A stretch of DNA of 64,000 nt from Bufo bufo (GCF_905171765.1 NC_053390.1:510677565-510741564), one strand, 5' to 3'. Shown: positions 10,942-22,156, numbered from the stretch's first letter. The notes: generated from the letters alone by a model not told the origin. Made by a program: numbers and translations.

Positions 10942-11141
10942 NNNNNNNNNNNNNNNNNNNNNNNNNNNNNNNNNNNNNNNNNNNNNNNNNNNNNNNNNNN
11001 NNNNNNNNNNNNNNNNNNNNNNNNNNNNNNNNNNNNNNNNNNNNNNNNNNNNNNNNNNNNNNNNNNNNNNNNNNNNNNNNNNNNNNNNNNNNNNNNNNNN
11101 NNNNNNNNNNNNNNNNNNNNNNNNNNNNNNNNNNNNNNNNN
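10942..11141. other. Assembly gap, 200 N
   Basis: Exactly 200 N. The fixed length suggests a scaffold gap of unknown real size. It separates satellite from the truncated 3' part of retrovirus copy 1. Confidence 0.99.
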
Positions 11142-12532
11142 TGATTGAGTCTGCTTGTAGTTCTTCTGCTACCCCTAGAAATGCATCTCTAGCATAGTTT
11201 ACAAACCTTTGCTGATTGTAGTATATGTCATTTATCCAATCAACATTTTTATTCACAGTAATAATGGGAAATATTGATTCAAATCCGGCGGCTACTTGAT
11301 CTCTAGCTTTGAACTCATCTGGGACCCCTCTTGGAACACCTATTGCATCTATATACACATGGGGATCAAAACTTGAAAGGGGGGTGCTTCTTTTGTTTAT
11401 CTTTAGTACCCCTTTGTCTATAATATCTGATTCAGTAAAAATGTGCATGTTCATTATAGCTTTGGCAAGCGCACATTCACCTTTCCAGGCACCTTCCAAT
11501 CTGGATCTTATCTTTCCATCTCCACAGATCCAGTACACATCTCCTATGGAGTACACTTGGTTCTGAGTGAGGGATATGTTCAGATTGCTGTATTTGTGAC
11601 AATAACCTTTGGTGAAATTCTGTACATTCCTCCCATGTGTACCCCCACTTGTAACATGTGTAGTTACCTGGATATACCTGGATACCTGCCCCTGGGCGAG
11701 GATTTTTTAACAAAAGAGGGTATTTTGACTTCCATTTTGTACATGCACTGTGGTTATAAGACATATTAACAAAAAGAGTCAAAAAAACATTCTTCAACAC
11801 TTTCTGGTAACACTAGGGGTACGGTACCTAGGTGTGGTTTGGCAGCACCGCATATGTAACAGTTACTTTTATTCACAGAGGCTGCACTATACTTCATCCA
11901 CTCCAGCCACAAATTAACATCAGAAAAACCCGTCCCCATGGCCAAAGTATCCTCATATGTGGGATTAGATATGGCCCTTAGGTTTTTTAGAGAAACTATA
12001 TGCGGGGCTAGTGGGTTTTTGGGGACACCTGTGATGGGCTGGTATTCCTTAGACTTATACATATCTCTAAGTTTGAACATTTGTGTTACCTGAGAAGTCT
12101 CAGCTCCCCACATGTTATGGAAGTACCATCCTAATACATAATCTCCTTCATCATATTTACCAGGGTTGTCCTCCTTTTGAGGGCGCTTTCTGGTTTATCT
12201 CCCCATTTTGTCCCTGTATTCCATCCCACTGATCCCCAGTATCCACAACCTTTTCCCCAGTATGAGTCTGTTACACATATATAGGCCTGTCCTTCTACAT
12301 AGTCGTTGGAACAATAGTTATAATATGAACATGTTTTCAATATATCACAAAGGCAAAAGGTGTAGGTAGCTACGTGAGTGTTAGATGAATTATACCAAAA
12401 GGTGATGACGCCGCCCTTGCTAGTTGCGGCTACTTCTCCCTTACTACTAATTGGTAAAATCAACAAGATTATTGAAGCAATCTTAGTCAGTACATTCAAC
12501 CATTTCCCAGAAAGGGGTGAGGAGCTCATCAT
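11142..12532 (-). pseudogene. env: ERV env pseudogene, copy 1
   Basis: The reading frame starts at 12532 with a hydrophobic signal-like segment (residues about 12-28), overlapping the end of the pol frame as in gammaretroviruses. At least three further frames are needed to follow it (12131-12532, 11766-12113, 11477-11800, then up to 11556), so it is frameshifted. Cys-rich surface-subunit segments and the first half of the transmembrane subunit are visible. The remainder is lost in the gap. The complete arrangement is in copy 2. Confidence 0.85.
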
Positions 12533-13004
12533 GTTGGAGGTCAGGGCTGTCTGCCCCCGTTAGTACCTCTGGGCCTTGTTGGAGGTCAGGGCTGTCTGCC
12601 CCCGTTAGTACCTCTTGTCCTTCTTCAAGGCCAAGGCTGTCCGCCTCCGTTCCTGCCTCCTCTCTTGTTCTCACAAGCTTCACTCGGGTGGCGTGGATCC
12701 AAGTTGGAGACTGTTCAGTCAGCACGGCTGTTCTGGTTACTGCGACCACGGTAGTGGGTTGGCCATATGCGAAGTCACCTTGGGATTTTCCTTTCTTCAG
12801 TGTTTTGATCACTACCTCATCCCCCACCCTATATGGGTGGGTGGGTTCCTGTGGAAGAGAGGGAGACTTACAAGCAACTTTTTCCTCAGTTTTATTAAGA
12901 ACCTGTATCAATTTGGTGACATATTCTTCCCTTATTAAATCAAGATCACCTTCCTGCACTATCATTGGGCGTCTTGCCCAGGGGGTGGGGAAAGGCCTTC
13001 CCAT
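12483..13004 (-). pseudogene. pol: ERV pol: integrase C-terminal domain, copy 1
   Basis: A 173-codon frame contains a tail typical of gammaretroviral integrase, including YRVGDEVVIKTLKK and a segment ending WIHATRVKLV. It is followed by an imperfect repeat of VLTGADSPDLQ (two copies plus a diverged one). The frame overlaps the env start by about 50 bp. The zinc-binding and catalytic core of integrase are missing between this frame and the RNase H frame, so no functional integrase is encoded. Confidence 0.82.
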
Positions 13005-13680
13005 GAGTATCTGTAAGGATTCTCAATACTGTTATATCCTACCCCCTCTTTGCAGACTAATCCTGTCTTAGGATTTTTCTGCAATACTGGACAACACCAG
13101 TCTTGCTGTTCCTGTTCAGTGGAATATCTTTGAAGATCAGTAAGCATTTGTGACATCTCAGGGGTTGGAGGTGCCAAACATGGCATCTCCCAATGGTTAC
13201 ATGGACCTGTGGGGTTGCATTTGGCCACTCGTTTCGCCACCTTATCTGCCAGCGCATTGCCCTGTGAGACATGATCCTTACCATCTGCTGCCGTGAATCC
13301 TCTCCTCAAATCATACCATGGTCCCACACTACCCCATGTGCGTACCTACTATCAGTATAAATGGTGACAGATCTATCAGTATGTAGAATACATGCTCTAG
13401 TGAGTGCAATGAGCTCAGCTGCCTGCTGTGTTGAGTGTGGATGCCCTTGAGTAGGCCTATAACATCATGTGTAGTGTGCAAAAATGGTGTAACGTCACAT
13501 TGTGAAAGGAGTTGCCAACTCTACCATCATAGCACAGGCTGCAAGAGAACACAGACATGCCGGCATCCCTTGAACAGGGGTGGGCATTACCTTTGAGAAA
13601 AATACACAAGGACGCAACTTGCCTCCGTGTTCTTGTGTCAGTACACCCGCCATGGTTTTACAATTTTGTCGTGCAAACAT
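12962..13680 (-). pseudogene. pol: ERV pol: RNase H region, copy 1
   Basis: Two separate frames (13495-13680 and 12962-13327) carry RNase H-like sequence, including KTMAGVLTQEHGG and GNALADKVAK. They are separated by stops and a frame change at 13328-13494. After the RNase H end a short LTDLQRYSTEQ stretch may be the start of integrase, and then sequence is deleted up to the integrase tail. Confidence 0.75.
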
Positions 13681-14585
13681 GTGGAAGTTTGTAGTCAGGG
13701 AGGCCCAATCCTGGACTTGACATTAATAAACATTTCAGATAATCAAATGCATTGTACATTTCTGAAGACCATCTTATTAAATCAGGTTTGTCCTGCAGTG
13801 TTGCCTGTCTCAAGATATTATCATAGTAGGAACAGTCTGGGATCCATTGTCTGCAGTAGTTTATCATTCCAAGGAAGGATAGCATTTCCTTCTTGGAGAG
13901 CGGGGTGACCAAGCCCGCTACAGACTGAACTCTCCCTGGACTGATCCTCCTTTCCCCGTTTGTCAGGACAAACCCCAAGTATTCAACTTGCTGTTTACAC
14001 CATTGCATTTTCCCTAATGACACTTTGTGTCCACATTCAAACAACCATTGTAACAGTGATATACCATCCTCAATGTTGGCCTCCACTGACATACTGCACA
14101 ACAGTAAATCATCCACGTATTGCAACAACACGGAACCTTGGGGGGGGTGCCATGGTTTTAACGTGGCTTGGAGGACTATGCTGTACACTACAGGTGAATC
14201 AGCACATCCCTAGGGCATTTCTGCCCCAGGTCAGTTGACATCTGTCAAAGGAAAAAGCAAAAATTAGTCTGGTCTTCTTGTCAACTGGGATAGAAAAGAA
14301 TGCATTTTTCAGATCTATCACACTGAACCAAACAGCGTCTGCTGGAATGGCAGATAGTAATTGAGTGATGTCAGGTACAACAGGGGCTATGGGCACAATG
14401 ATGTTGTTGATGGCCCTTAAATCCTGTACAAAGCGGGCAGCACCATCTGCCTTTGTCACTGGATTCACGGGCGTGCTGTAGGGTGAAATCACCTCTTCCA
14501 GGATTCCCTTTTGTAGGAATTCTTTTATCATTGGCCTAAGTCCATCGAGTTTCTCTTTTGGCAGTAGGTATTGTTTCTGGAACAC
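13658..14585 (-). pseudogene. pol: ERV pol: reverse transcriptase, copy 1
   Basis: The frame at 14199-14585 holds the RT fingers and palm, including YSTPVNPVTKADG and FSVIDLKNAFFSIPV (first catalytic Asp). A frameshift near 14190-14200 leads to the frame at 13658-14188 with LLQYVDDLLL (the YVDD catalytic box) and the thumb and connection. Both catalytic boxes are visible, but the gene is split. Confidence 0.92.
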
Positions 14586-14852
14586 TGAAATGACACCTGG
14601 TTTTACAATAGCTTTGTAAGGTGTGCAATCTATGAATCCTGTGTCATATTCATTTGAAGACCATAATGCAGGGTTAATGTTGTTAAGTTCTGGGTGGTTC
14701 TATATGTTTGCAAGAATCAGTGGCACTGGTGTAGAGACTGGAATGAGATCTGAGTGTACTCTTATGCAATGATTTTTGGCTGACACTTGTAAGTCAAGCT
14801 TAATGAACAAATCTTTACTTAACACACTTGAGGTTGCACTGCTATCTACCAT
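14586..14852 (-). pseudogene. pol: ERV protease remnant and RT leader, copy 1
   Basis: Upstream of RT, a frame with one stop reads VDSSATSSVL and then runs into the RT start. This resembles the retroviral aspartic protease active-site region, but the usual Gly of the D-(S/T)-G triad is Ser. It is probably inactive. It was read by eye and does not form a long open frame. Confidence 0.5.
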
Positions 14853-15719
14853 GCATCCTACTCTGAGTCATCTAAGTCCACCCCTTTTAGTCGGACGCTG
14901 TGGTCCTCCTACTCTCTGTCATTAGTGTCCCAGCTGTCCATGAGGACAGAGCTCTGATGTGAAGCACAACACTTAACATGTAACACGTAACTTCAAACAT
15001 TGAAACAAACAGATCTGACAATACAGACATGAACACACAAAGGGCCCATTAAAACTTTTCATTGACTTCAATAATAAAAAATTTTTTACAGCTTGATCAA
15101 TGCTGTTGGCACCAATAAAAACCAAAAACTTCCAAGAAAAATAAAATAAAATTCTCAATGCGCATATTATATGAAAACAAATATCGTACTCCATACACAT
15201 TCATATACATTTCATGTACTCATCTTCACAAAACAGCTCATAACCACGCCCTTAAACATAAAAACTGAATTGCACACACAGCTCCCCTAAAGCATCCATT
15301 AGGGCTCTTTCACACTTTCAACTCCACTACAACTCAGAGCCACACCCATTCACATTCCACTGAATCATTTGTCTTCCAACCTAATCACACAATTGTCTTT
15401 GTTTCATCCCAAAACTTGCAGCACAAACACAGCTTTCCACACCACACCCAGAATTGCTGATGGTCTGTCGCTGTAAGACAATATACATGTTATAATCATA
15501 AAGTCATTTTGTTAAACCCAAATCATTTTATATGTCAGGTGTCCTTAGTTAATGTTGTACATATATGATAATTCTTGTTAAAAGCTGGATTCTCACATTA
15601 CACTGCTGGGGAAAGAAAATTATTGAACAATTTTTGTCTTCTATAATAATATTACACATATATATATCATCACTTACTCTGCAGGATTCTCTACTCCTTT
15701 GTATCATGTAATCCATATC
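14853..15719 (-). other. ERV gag-pol interval without coding sequence, copy 1
   Basis: Where capsid, nucleocapsid and most of protease should lie there is A/T-rich sequence with only short frames, for example 75 codons at 14973-15200, unlike any retroviral protein I recognise. This is a deletion and replacement, or extensive decay, of most of gag. Confidence 0.55.
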
Positions 15720-15983
15720 CTAGGACGGGTCATGGTCAAAATGTGGCCATGCTTCTTTGTCTCCCAGACAAAGACCCTTTATCATGTCCATGTGGTACGG
15801 GCTATTATCGCCGTCCCTGGGAAAGGGGCTAGCAGCTTGCATGAACTCAGTCCATCCAGCTAAGTTATCCACCCATGGGTTAAATAGGAAGTAATTTGTG
15901 GGACTACACCGTGCAACATAAACTTTGCATGTTTCTCCCGTCTCAGGTTTGGGATGATTTGTTTTAGACCCTTGTGACCCCAT
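15720..15983 (-). pseudogene. gag: ERV gag N-terminal fragment, copy 1
   Basis: An 87-codon frame starts MGSQGSK, with Gly at position 2 as needed for N-myristoylation of a matrix protein. Its position, about 0.65 kb downstream of the primer site on the minus strand, fits gag. It stops far short of a full Gag polyprotein. Confidence 0.65.
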
Positions 15984-16609
15984 TCCGTCTGATATTTTAA
16001 TGATGCTACTTTCCTAGGACTGGCTGCACTGAAGCGTTAAGGATTCGACAAATTAATGCTGTCAACTAGGCAAAGGACTCAGGTCTGATCAGAAAATATC
16101 AGAGTGTCTCATCAAACATATAATTTGTTGCTTTGGTCTGCCGCTTGTGTTCACCTATCTGCGGGTTAATGGATTGTTCCCAGCCGGGGGTGGGGCGTAT
16201 TGCAGACCTCCGCAACACAGTAAAACAACAATGCAATGTCCTTAAAACTCTATGCAAATAGTGAACTTCAGTCCGTACACTTACCACCCGGACATCAGTA
16301 TCCTTATCTCAACTCTAATAATCTTATACTTTAAAACAACGTTAAAAGAGTCAAACCAAGCTCCATCCTTGTCTCCCTGAGACAATATTATGTAGTGCGC
16401 ACTATATTTTCTCTGAGTGATCCTCACGGCGGACTCCCGGAGTCCCCGGGTCACTCCCCCAGACTCCCGGAGTCTGTACCCTGTATCCCTGATACAGTAA
16501 TTATACTAGAAGTTGTAGGTTCTACTTACTAGATCGAGACGTGGTTCTCGGATCGGCTAGAGGACAATAACAGATGCCTTCCTTACCGAACACGAGGAAA
16601 ACCTTCCCG

Positions 16610-16627
16610 ATCCCGGACGAGCCCCCA
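16610..16627 (-). promoter_or_regulatory. ERV primer binding site, tRNA-Pro type, copy 1
   Basis: On the minus strand the 18-mer TGGGGGCTCGTCCGGGAT is an exact complement of the proline tRNA 3' end, the primer used by murine-leukaemia-like retroviruses. It lies 3 bases inside the LTR end. Confidence 0.95.
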
Positions 16628-16630
16628 AAC

Positions 16631-17113
16631 TGATAGGAATCTCTGACTGATAGGAATCTCTGAGTCCCACTTGGTACCCCTGGCACCAAAACTTCTAGTA
16701 TCGGCTTGGTTTGAGTCCTTTCTGACGTCAGGAGAGCGCTTCACTCAGTAAGTAACGAAAGACACAACAGTGATGTACTGAATGAACACTCTGAGGTTTA
16801 TTTTTAATGCACACAGGTTATATAGAGGGGGCTTTACCCTCTTTATTAGCATATCATCGTATGTTATGTATTTAACCTATCATATTAACACGTTTCATTC
16901 TACGCTCAGAGAAATAGAAACAAAAACGGAACTTCCATTTTAGGAATATTGTCCGGGAGTAGTGCCAAAGAGATAAGATTCAGGGTTACAGAGAATAGAA
17001 ACCTTACAGTATATTAGTTTCACAGCAATCAGAGTTAGTACCTAACATAGAAACAAAACTTCAGCAAAAAGCAGAATTCATTTTGACATAATAAAGAACA
17101 TGGATTCCTTTCA
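16631..17113 (-). mobile_element. ERV 5' LTR, copy 1
   Basis: The 483-bp LTR reads on the minus strand from TGAAAGGAATCC to CCTATCA. It contains a TATA box CTCTATATAACC (16817-16828, minus strand) and AATAAA (16797-16802, minus strand) about 15 bp downstream, so the R region is short. Near the 3' end a 17-base unit, TCAGAGATTCCTATCAG, is duplicated in tandem. Confidence 0.9.
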
Positions 17114-17216
17114 GTCCCCAGTAGCTCTTCTCTGTGTTAGTCCATGTCTATGATGGTCCCCCTGTTAGGGACCTTGATTTAATGATTTTCAATAAAAGTT
17201 ATGTTTTAGGTAGTTG
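17114..17216. mobile_element. Penelope-type terminal-repeat tail flanking ERV copy 1
   Basis: These 103 bp are identical to 28372-28474. They contain TTAGGGACCTTGATTTAATG and CAATAAAAGTTATG, resembling the distal part of the Penelope terminal repeat near 61025-61080. Identity with the other copy stops at 17216. Confidence 0.55.
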
Positions 17217-17372
17217 TCTTATTAGGTCAACAACTCAGGAGGATGACCAGAGTGAGGAAGTGTAAGAGGAGGGGGTGGATGATGAACCTGGGAAGGTGGC
17301 AAGCCGAGCGAGGACAGCAGTATAGAGGGGGAGGGATATGCAGCACCGCAACAGGCCGGAAGAGGCAGTGGG

Positions 17373-19904
17373 GTGGCAAAAGGGCGAAGGTGGGCCACAC
17401 CAAACAGGCCCACATTTGTTCCCCAGAGCACCCCCTTGCGACAATCTCCCATGCCCAGGTGTAGGTGTTCCGCAGTCTGTCGCATTTTTGAGGAAAGTGC
17501 AGACGATAAAAGAATTGTCATTTGCAACCTGTGCCGTACCAAAATGAGCAGGGGCGTGAACACTAGCAACCTCACCGGCATGATCCTCCACATGGCATCA
17601 AAGCACCCTAATAGGTATGCCGAACGCCTGGGTCCACAATTAGTGTCTGCGGGTCACACCACTGCCTCCTCTTTTCTGCGTGCTGGCCAATCCCCGGTCC
17701 ATGACGCATGCCAGGATGCCTCCCGCCCTGCACCTGGACCTTTGCAAGCACCATCATCTAGCACATCCACTTCTGTGTCCCAGCACAGCGTACAGATGTC
17801 CATACCCCAAGCCTTTGAACGAAAGCGCAAATACCCAGCCACCCACCCACCTACAGGCCATAGCACTAAATGTGCACCTTTCCAAATTTCTGGCCCTGGA
17901 AATGTTGCCATTTAGGCTTGTGGACACTGAGGCTTTCCGCAGCATGATGGCGGTGTCCGTCCCTCGCTACTCAGTCCCCAGCCGCCACTATTTTCCCCGA
18001 TGTGCTGTCCCTGCCTTACACCAGCATGTGTCCCGTAATATCACCCGTGCCCTGACAAATGCAGTTATTGGGAAGGTCACCTTAACGACTGACACATGGA
18101 CAAGTGTTTTTGGCCGGGAATGCTACATTTCCCTGACGGCACACTGGGTGAACGTTGTGGAGGCCAGGAGCGAGTCGTACCCTGGGATAGCATAGGTGCT
18201 ACCGACGCCAAGGATTGCGGGCCCTACTTCCATCAGGATTTCCGCCACCATATACATTAGTGGCTTCAACCACCCCCCTTCTCCTCTTTCACCTCCTCCT
18301 CTACTTCCACCTCTGACTTATCATCTTGCAGCACCGGTCAGCCATCAGTCAATAGCTGGAAGCAGTTTATCACTGCAGTGGGGAAGTGGCAACAGGCCGT
18401 GCTGAAACTAATTTGCTTAGGTGACAAACAGCACACCGCCGCAGAGCTGTGGCAAGGTATAAGGGACCAGACTGAGCTGTGGCTCTCGCCACTCAACTTA
18501 CAGTCAGGTATGGTTGTGTCTGATAATGGCCGTAACTTGGTGGCGGCTTTGGAGCTCGGCAAGCTCACACACATACCATGCCTAGCCCACGTGTTCAACT
18601 TAGTGGCTCAGCGGTTTCTCAAAAGAGCTACCCCAATTTGCCTCAGCTACTGGTGAAGTTGCGCTGCATGTGTGCCCATTTCCGAAAGTCATCTACAGCG
18701 GCTGCCAGTCTGGCAATGCTGCAGCAGCGCTTGCAATTGCCAGCTCACCGACTGTTGTGCGACATGAACACGCGCTGGAACTCCACGTTCCACATGTTGG
18801 TCAGGCTTTGTGAGCAGCAGAGGGCAGTAGTGGATTACCAGCTGCAACATGGTCGTTGCCTTTGCAAGCGGCTTCCGCTCTTCACAAGTGACCTGTGGGC
18901 ATGGATGTCTGACCTCTGTGAGGTTTTTACGCAACTTTGAGGTGAGCAGCGATGCCGCTATTATCAGTGTAACCATCCCACTTCTGTGTCTACTGAAACG
19001 CTCGCTGCTCACAATGAAGGCGGACACTTTGCATGTGGAAGAGGTGGAAATGGGGGAAGAAAGTACACAGGGTGATAGCCAGACCACCCTCCGTTTGTCT
19101 TCTCAACGTGTATTGTAGGAGGAGGACCAGGAGAAGGTTGCCTCCGCTAAAGAGGTTAGTACCCATAGCAGGTTTATTCCATATGTTCAGCGTGGATGGG
19201 CCGAAGAGGAGGAAGAGGATGAGGAGATTGAGAGTCATCCTCCTGATGAGGACAGTGAAGTCTTGTCTGTTGGGACTCTGGCACACATGGCTGACTTTAT
19301 GTTATGCTGCCTTTCCTGTGACCCTCGCGTTATACGCATTTTGGCCAACACAGATTACTGGTTGTTCACCCTTTTTGACCACCGCTACAAAGAGGACTTC
19401 TCATCTCTCATTCCTGTGGTGGAGAGGACTAGCAAAATGGTGCAATACCAGAAGGTTCTTGTAGATAAATTGCTCCAAAAATTTCCAGCTGACAACACTG
19501 GTGGCAGAGTACGTAGTTCCTTGGGCAACCGAGGAGGGGAGACGAAGGAACACACAGCAGTTCCAACAGAGGCAGGGCAACACTCTTCAAGGCCTGGGAA
19601 AGTTTCATGACACCCCACCAGCACCCTCACCCTGATGTGTGGCCTAGTGTCACAAGGGGGGAAAAGTTTTGGAAGATGGGGAAGGAGCACATAGAAGACC
19701 GTGTCAGCGTCTTCAGTGATCCCTCTGTGCTTTACAACTATTTGGTGTCCAAGCTGGACACGTGGCACGAACTGGCGCTCTATACCTTGGAGGTGCTGGC
19801 CTGCCGCCAGCGTTTTGTCAGAGTGGGTATTTAGTGCTGCTGGGGGCATAATAACTGATAAGCGCATCCGCCTGACTTCTCTACTCCACCAAAGGAAAGG
19901 CTGA
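17373..19904 (+). pseudogene. hAT transposase pseudogene (ZBED-like)
   Basis: Successive frames spell a hAT transposase. A BED zinc finger lies at about 17470-17625 (CNLCRTKMSRG, then HMASKH). The RNase H-like core follows with TLTTDTWTS (about 18085), SDNGRNLVAALELG (about 18520) and CLAHVFNLVAQRFL. Then come DMNTRWNSTFHML (about 18765), LFDHRYKEDFSSL (about 19370) and a C-terminal dimerisation block FSAAGGIITDKRIRLT (about 19840-19885). At least five frame changes are needed and stops occur between blocks, so it is dead. It lies between a retrovirus copy and the 43-bp satellite. Confidence 0.9.
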
Positions 19905-20029
19905 TCATAAAGGCACTTTAAATGTGGCTTTTATGGTGTATGCACCCCTTCCAGCACAAAAAAGGGTATATGGTTCAATCTTCATTTTCTCATCCTCCTC
20001 CATCATATCAACAATCTTATTAGGTTGCC

Positions 20030-20412
20030 CTCGCACCTAATGTTTTAGAGGGTCAGCTCAGCAGCAGACCCCCACCCCTAATGTTTTAGCGGGTCACCAG
20101 CAGGCCCTCGCCCATAATGTTTTAGAGGGTCAGCTCAGCAGCAGGCCCTCGCCCCTAATGTTTTAGATGGTCAGATCAGCAGCAGGCCCTCTCCCTAATG
20201 TTTTAGAGGGTCAGCTCAGCAGCAGACCCTCACCCCTAATGTTTTAGATTGTCAGATTAGCAGCAGGCCCTCGCCCTTAATGTTTTAGAGGGTCAGATCA
20301 GCAGCAGATCCTCACCACTAATGTTTTAGATGGTCAGATCTGCAGCAGGCACTCTCACCTAATGTTTTGGATGGTCAGATCAGAAGCAGGCCCTCTCCCC
20401 TAATGTTTTAGA
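20030..20412. repeat. 43-bp satellite, array 1
   Basis: About nine tandem units of CCTAATGTTTTAGAGGGTCA plus GCTCAGCAGCAGGCCCTCGC, mildly diverged. The same family is at 29937-30115 and, inverted, at 62510-62765. Its position right after a hAT transposase suggests it belongs to that transposon's 3' region. Confidence 0.9.
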
Positions 20413-20415
20413 GCA

Positions 20416-20700
20416 GTGGTCCCCAACCTTTTTTGCACCAAGGACCAGTTTCATGCAAGACAATTTTCCCTGGGACCCGGTGGGGGATGAAGGGGGCGTG
20501 GGTTCTGGGGTGGGGCTTAGGTGGAACGCACAAACTGTGGTGGAACGCACAAACTGTGGTGGAACGCACGGCCATTTTGACACGCCCCCTGCGACTCGGC
20601 AGGCGCGCTCCCTTATGACGTTTATGGCCATCCCTAGATTCACCATTGGATCTTGGTGGAATGCACAGCTATTTTGATGGTTGGCGTGCGTTCCACCTAT
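20416..20700 (+). mobile_element. Fragment of a second hAT-like element
   Basis: CAGTGGTCCCCAACC at 20416 is a typical hAT terminus with the CAG(T)G start. The matching inverted end GGTTGGGGACCACTG is not found downstream, so the element is truncated. It contains a 21-bp direct repeat, GTGGAACGCACAAACTGTGG, in two to three copies at 20521-20570. Confidence 0.6.
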
Positions 20701-20859
20701 AAGGTACACAACGGTATCCCTACCTACATCCCTCTCTACATATAGGCAGTATCCTACTGCCCTACTGTATACTGTGACCCCAACATCAATCCATACACCT
20801 GGGAGCTGTAGGAACAAAATATAAAGTATAAATCTGAATTTTAGGATAATATGGGCCAA

Positions 20860-21456
20860 TTAACATATATTTTGGCCTGGTCACATGATAGGCTGTACAG
20901 CTTAGGATTGGCTAATAGCATCAAGGACCGCCTCAGATGGGGTTTAAAAGTGAGTGTGTTTGAATGAACTAGTTGGAGTCTCATCTTTTTTGCCCCCTGG
21001 AGCCACTCAAGCCGGACACCATTGGTCTGTGAGTGGATGTTCATCGCCAGTATACTGGTTTTCTTTTACTTAAGTCTAGTGACTACACGTATATTGTGTT
21101 TCCCTCATTGACAAGTGTTGGCTTGAGGGCGCTCCAGTTTTTTTGTTTTGTTTTTGTTTTGTATTTGCTGTGTATCTGTATCTGTGACACACATTTCTAT
21201 ACTTGTGTCCCCTGACGAACCTTTAGAATTATAAGGGGAAACGCGTCGGGACAAGTAATGTGATATCAAGTTTTTTATGTGTATCGTATTTAGCAATTAG
21301 TGTATACAAGGACCCAGGTATCCATATGGGTTAATTTACCTTTAGCAAGGGCGTTATAAGGACAGGCAGTCAAGGCACGTGGACAGAGTGCTCCTACCAT
21401 CCAGGTGCATCTCTGGGCTGAGGATATTTTGAGGGACACCCTAGGGACAGACATTA
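20860..21456 (+). mobile_element. Orphan Penelope-like terminal repeat (pLTR)
   Basis: It resembles the Penelope terminal repeat at 60600-60930 in layout. Upstream promoter-like sequence is followed by a hammerhead ribozyme with GGGGAAACGCGTCGGGAC, then CACGTGGACAGAGTGCTCC and CTGGGCTGAGGATATTTTG, matching ACGTGGACAGGGGGTCTCC and CTGGGCTGAGGTTATAGG there. No RT gene adjoins. Retrovirus copy 2 is inserted at its downstream end; the tail reappears at 28372-28474. Confidence 0.7.
21201..21256 (+). ncRNA. Hammerhead ribozyme, type I, in Penelope terminal repeat
   Basis: All core elements are present. Stem I is ACUUG-UG-UCCC (21201-21211) with GGGACAAGU (21248-21256), 9 pairs with a 2-base bulge. 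The core is CUGACGA (21212-21218). Stem II is CCUU/AAGG. GAAA lies at 21238-21241, then a minimal stem III C-GC-G, with GUC at 21245-21247 as the predicted cleavage site. Ribozymes of this shape with GAAACGCGTC are known from Penelope-like elements. The A·G closing step of stem II is the only weak point. Confidence 0.85.
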
Positions 21457-21460
21457 GGGA

Positions 21461-21907
21461 CCACTTGGTACCCCTGGCACCAAAACTTCTAGTATCGGCT
21501 TGGTTTGAGTCCTTTCTGACGTCAGGAGAGCGCTTCACTCAGTAAGTAACGAAAGACACAACAGTGATGTACTGAATGAACACTCTGAGGTTTATTTTTA
21601 ATGCACACAGGTTATATAGAGGGGGCTTTACCCTCTTTATTAGCATATCATCGTATGTTATGTATTTAACCTATCATATTAACACGTTTCATTCTACGCT
21701 CAGAGAAATAGAAACAAAAACGGAACTTCCATTTTAGGAATATTGTCCGGGAGTAGTGCCAAAGAGATAAGATTCAGGGTTACAGAGAATAGAAACCTTA
21801 CAGTATATTAGTTTCACAGCAATCAGAGTTGGTACCTAACATAGAAACAAAACTTCAGCAAAAAGCAGAATTCATTTTGACATAATAAAGAACATGGATT
21901 CCTTTCA
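21461..21907 (-). mobile_element. ERV 3' LTR, copy 2, shortened
   Basis: It matches 27925-28371 with a single difference (GTTGGTACC here, GTTAGTACC there). It lacks the terminal 36 bp of the 5' LTR, including the tandem TCAGAGATTCCTATCAG pair. TATA lies at 21610-21621 and the polyadenylation signal just upstream on the plus strand. Confidence 0.9.
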
Positions 21908-21918
21908 AATCCCCTCTT
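21908..21918 (-). promoter_or_regulatory. ERV polypurine tract, copy 2
   Basis: On the minus strand AAGAGGGGATT sits immediately before the TGAAAGG start of the 3' LTR. This is the expected place for plus-strand priming, and it fixes the LTR boundary. Confidence 0.85.
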
Positions 21919-21934
21919 AAGAACCTTTAGTGGA

Positions 21935-22156
21935 TCACACTACATGGTTCTTTCCTTTCTTGTCCTTTTTCTCTCTATATGATATTAGGTAATTCTTATA
22001 CCCATCTGGGCTTCGATCCTCCTGGGGTACAGTAGTCTGATATAATGACATATTAGAGAGCCCTTTTTCTAGCATTCGTCTCACACAGGGAATAACACAT
22101 AATGCTACTACACCTATTACTACAATTACTATTAGTATGACAATCCCTAGTTGCAT
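21935..22156 (-). pseudogene. env: ERV env: membrane anchor and cytoplasmic tail, copy 2
   Basis: A 73-codon frame begins with a strongly hydrophobic stretch of about 25 residues (Ile/Val/Leu, then VIPCV). It continues with a basic and polar tail that contains a YKNYLISYREKK segment. It fits the membrane-spanning end of the transmembrane subunit and lies between the subunit ectodomain and the polypurine tract. A frame break separates it from 22248. Confidence 0.8.

Larger units (their letters stand above)
11142..17113 (-). mobile_element. Endogenous retrovirus copy 1 (class I), 3' end lost at gap
   Basis: A minus-strand provirus: 5' LTR 16631-17113, tRNA-Pro primer site, gag fragment, protease remnant, RT, RNase H, integrase C-terminus and env, truncated by the gap inside the transmembrane subunit. 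It matches copy 2 at a constant offset of 11258 with no indel; the only mismatch I found is at 15255. All coding parts are broken by stops, frameshifts or deletions. Confidence 0.92.

Noticed and set aside
10892..11556. Open frames running through the 200-N gap
   Set aside because: The N run is translated as X; no protein can be inferred. Only the retroviral env part after 11142 is supported.
12517..13071. 184-codon plus-strand frame (and its copy at 23775-24329)
   Set aside because: It is antisense to the integrase tail and env start of the retrovirus; the minus frame has the recognisable domain.
14973..15200. 75-codon minus frame in the retroviral gag-pol interval
   Set aside because: A/T-rich, no retroviral motif, and not in frame with gag or pol.
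17222..17593. Minus-strand frames of 62-123 codons opposite the hAT gene start
   Set aside because: Antisense to the BED finger region, which has a clear plus-strand reading.
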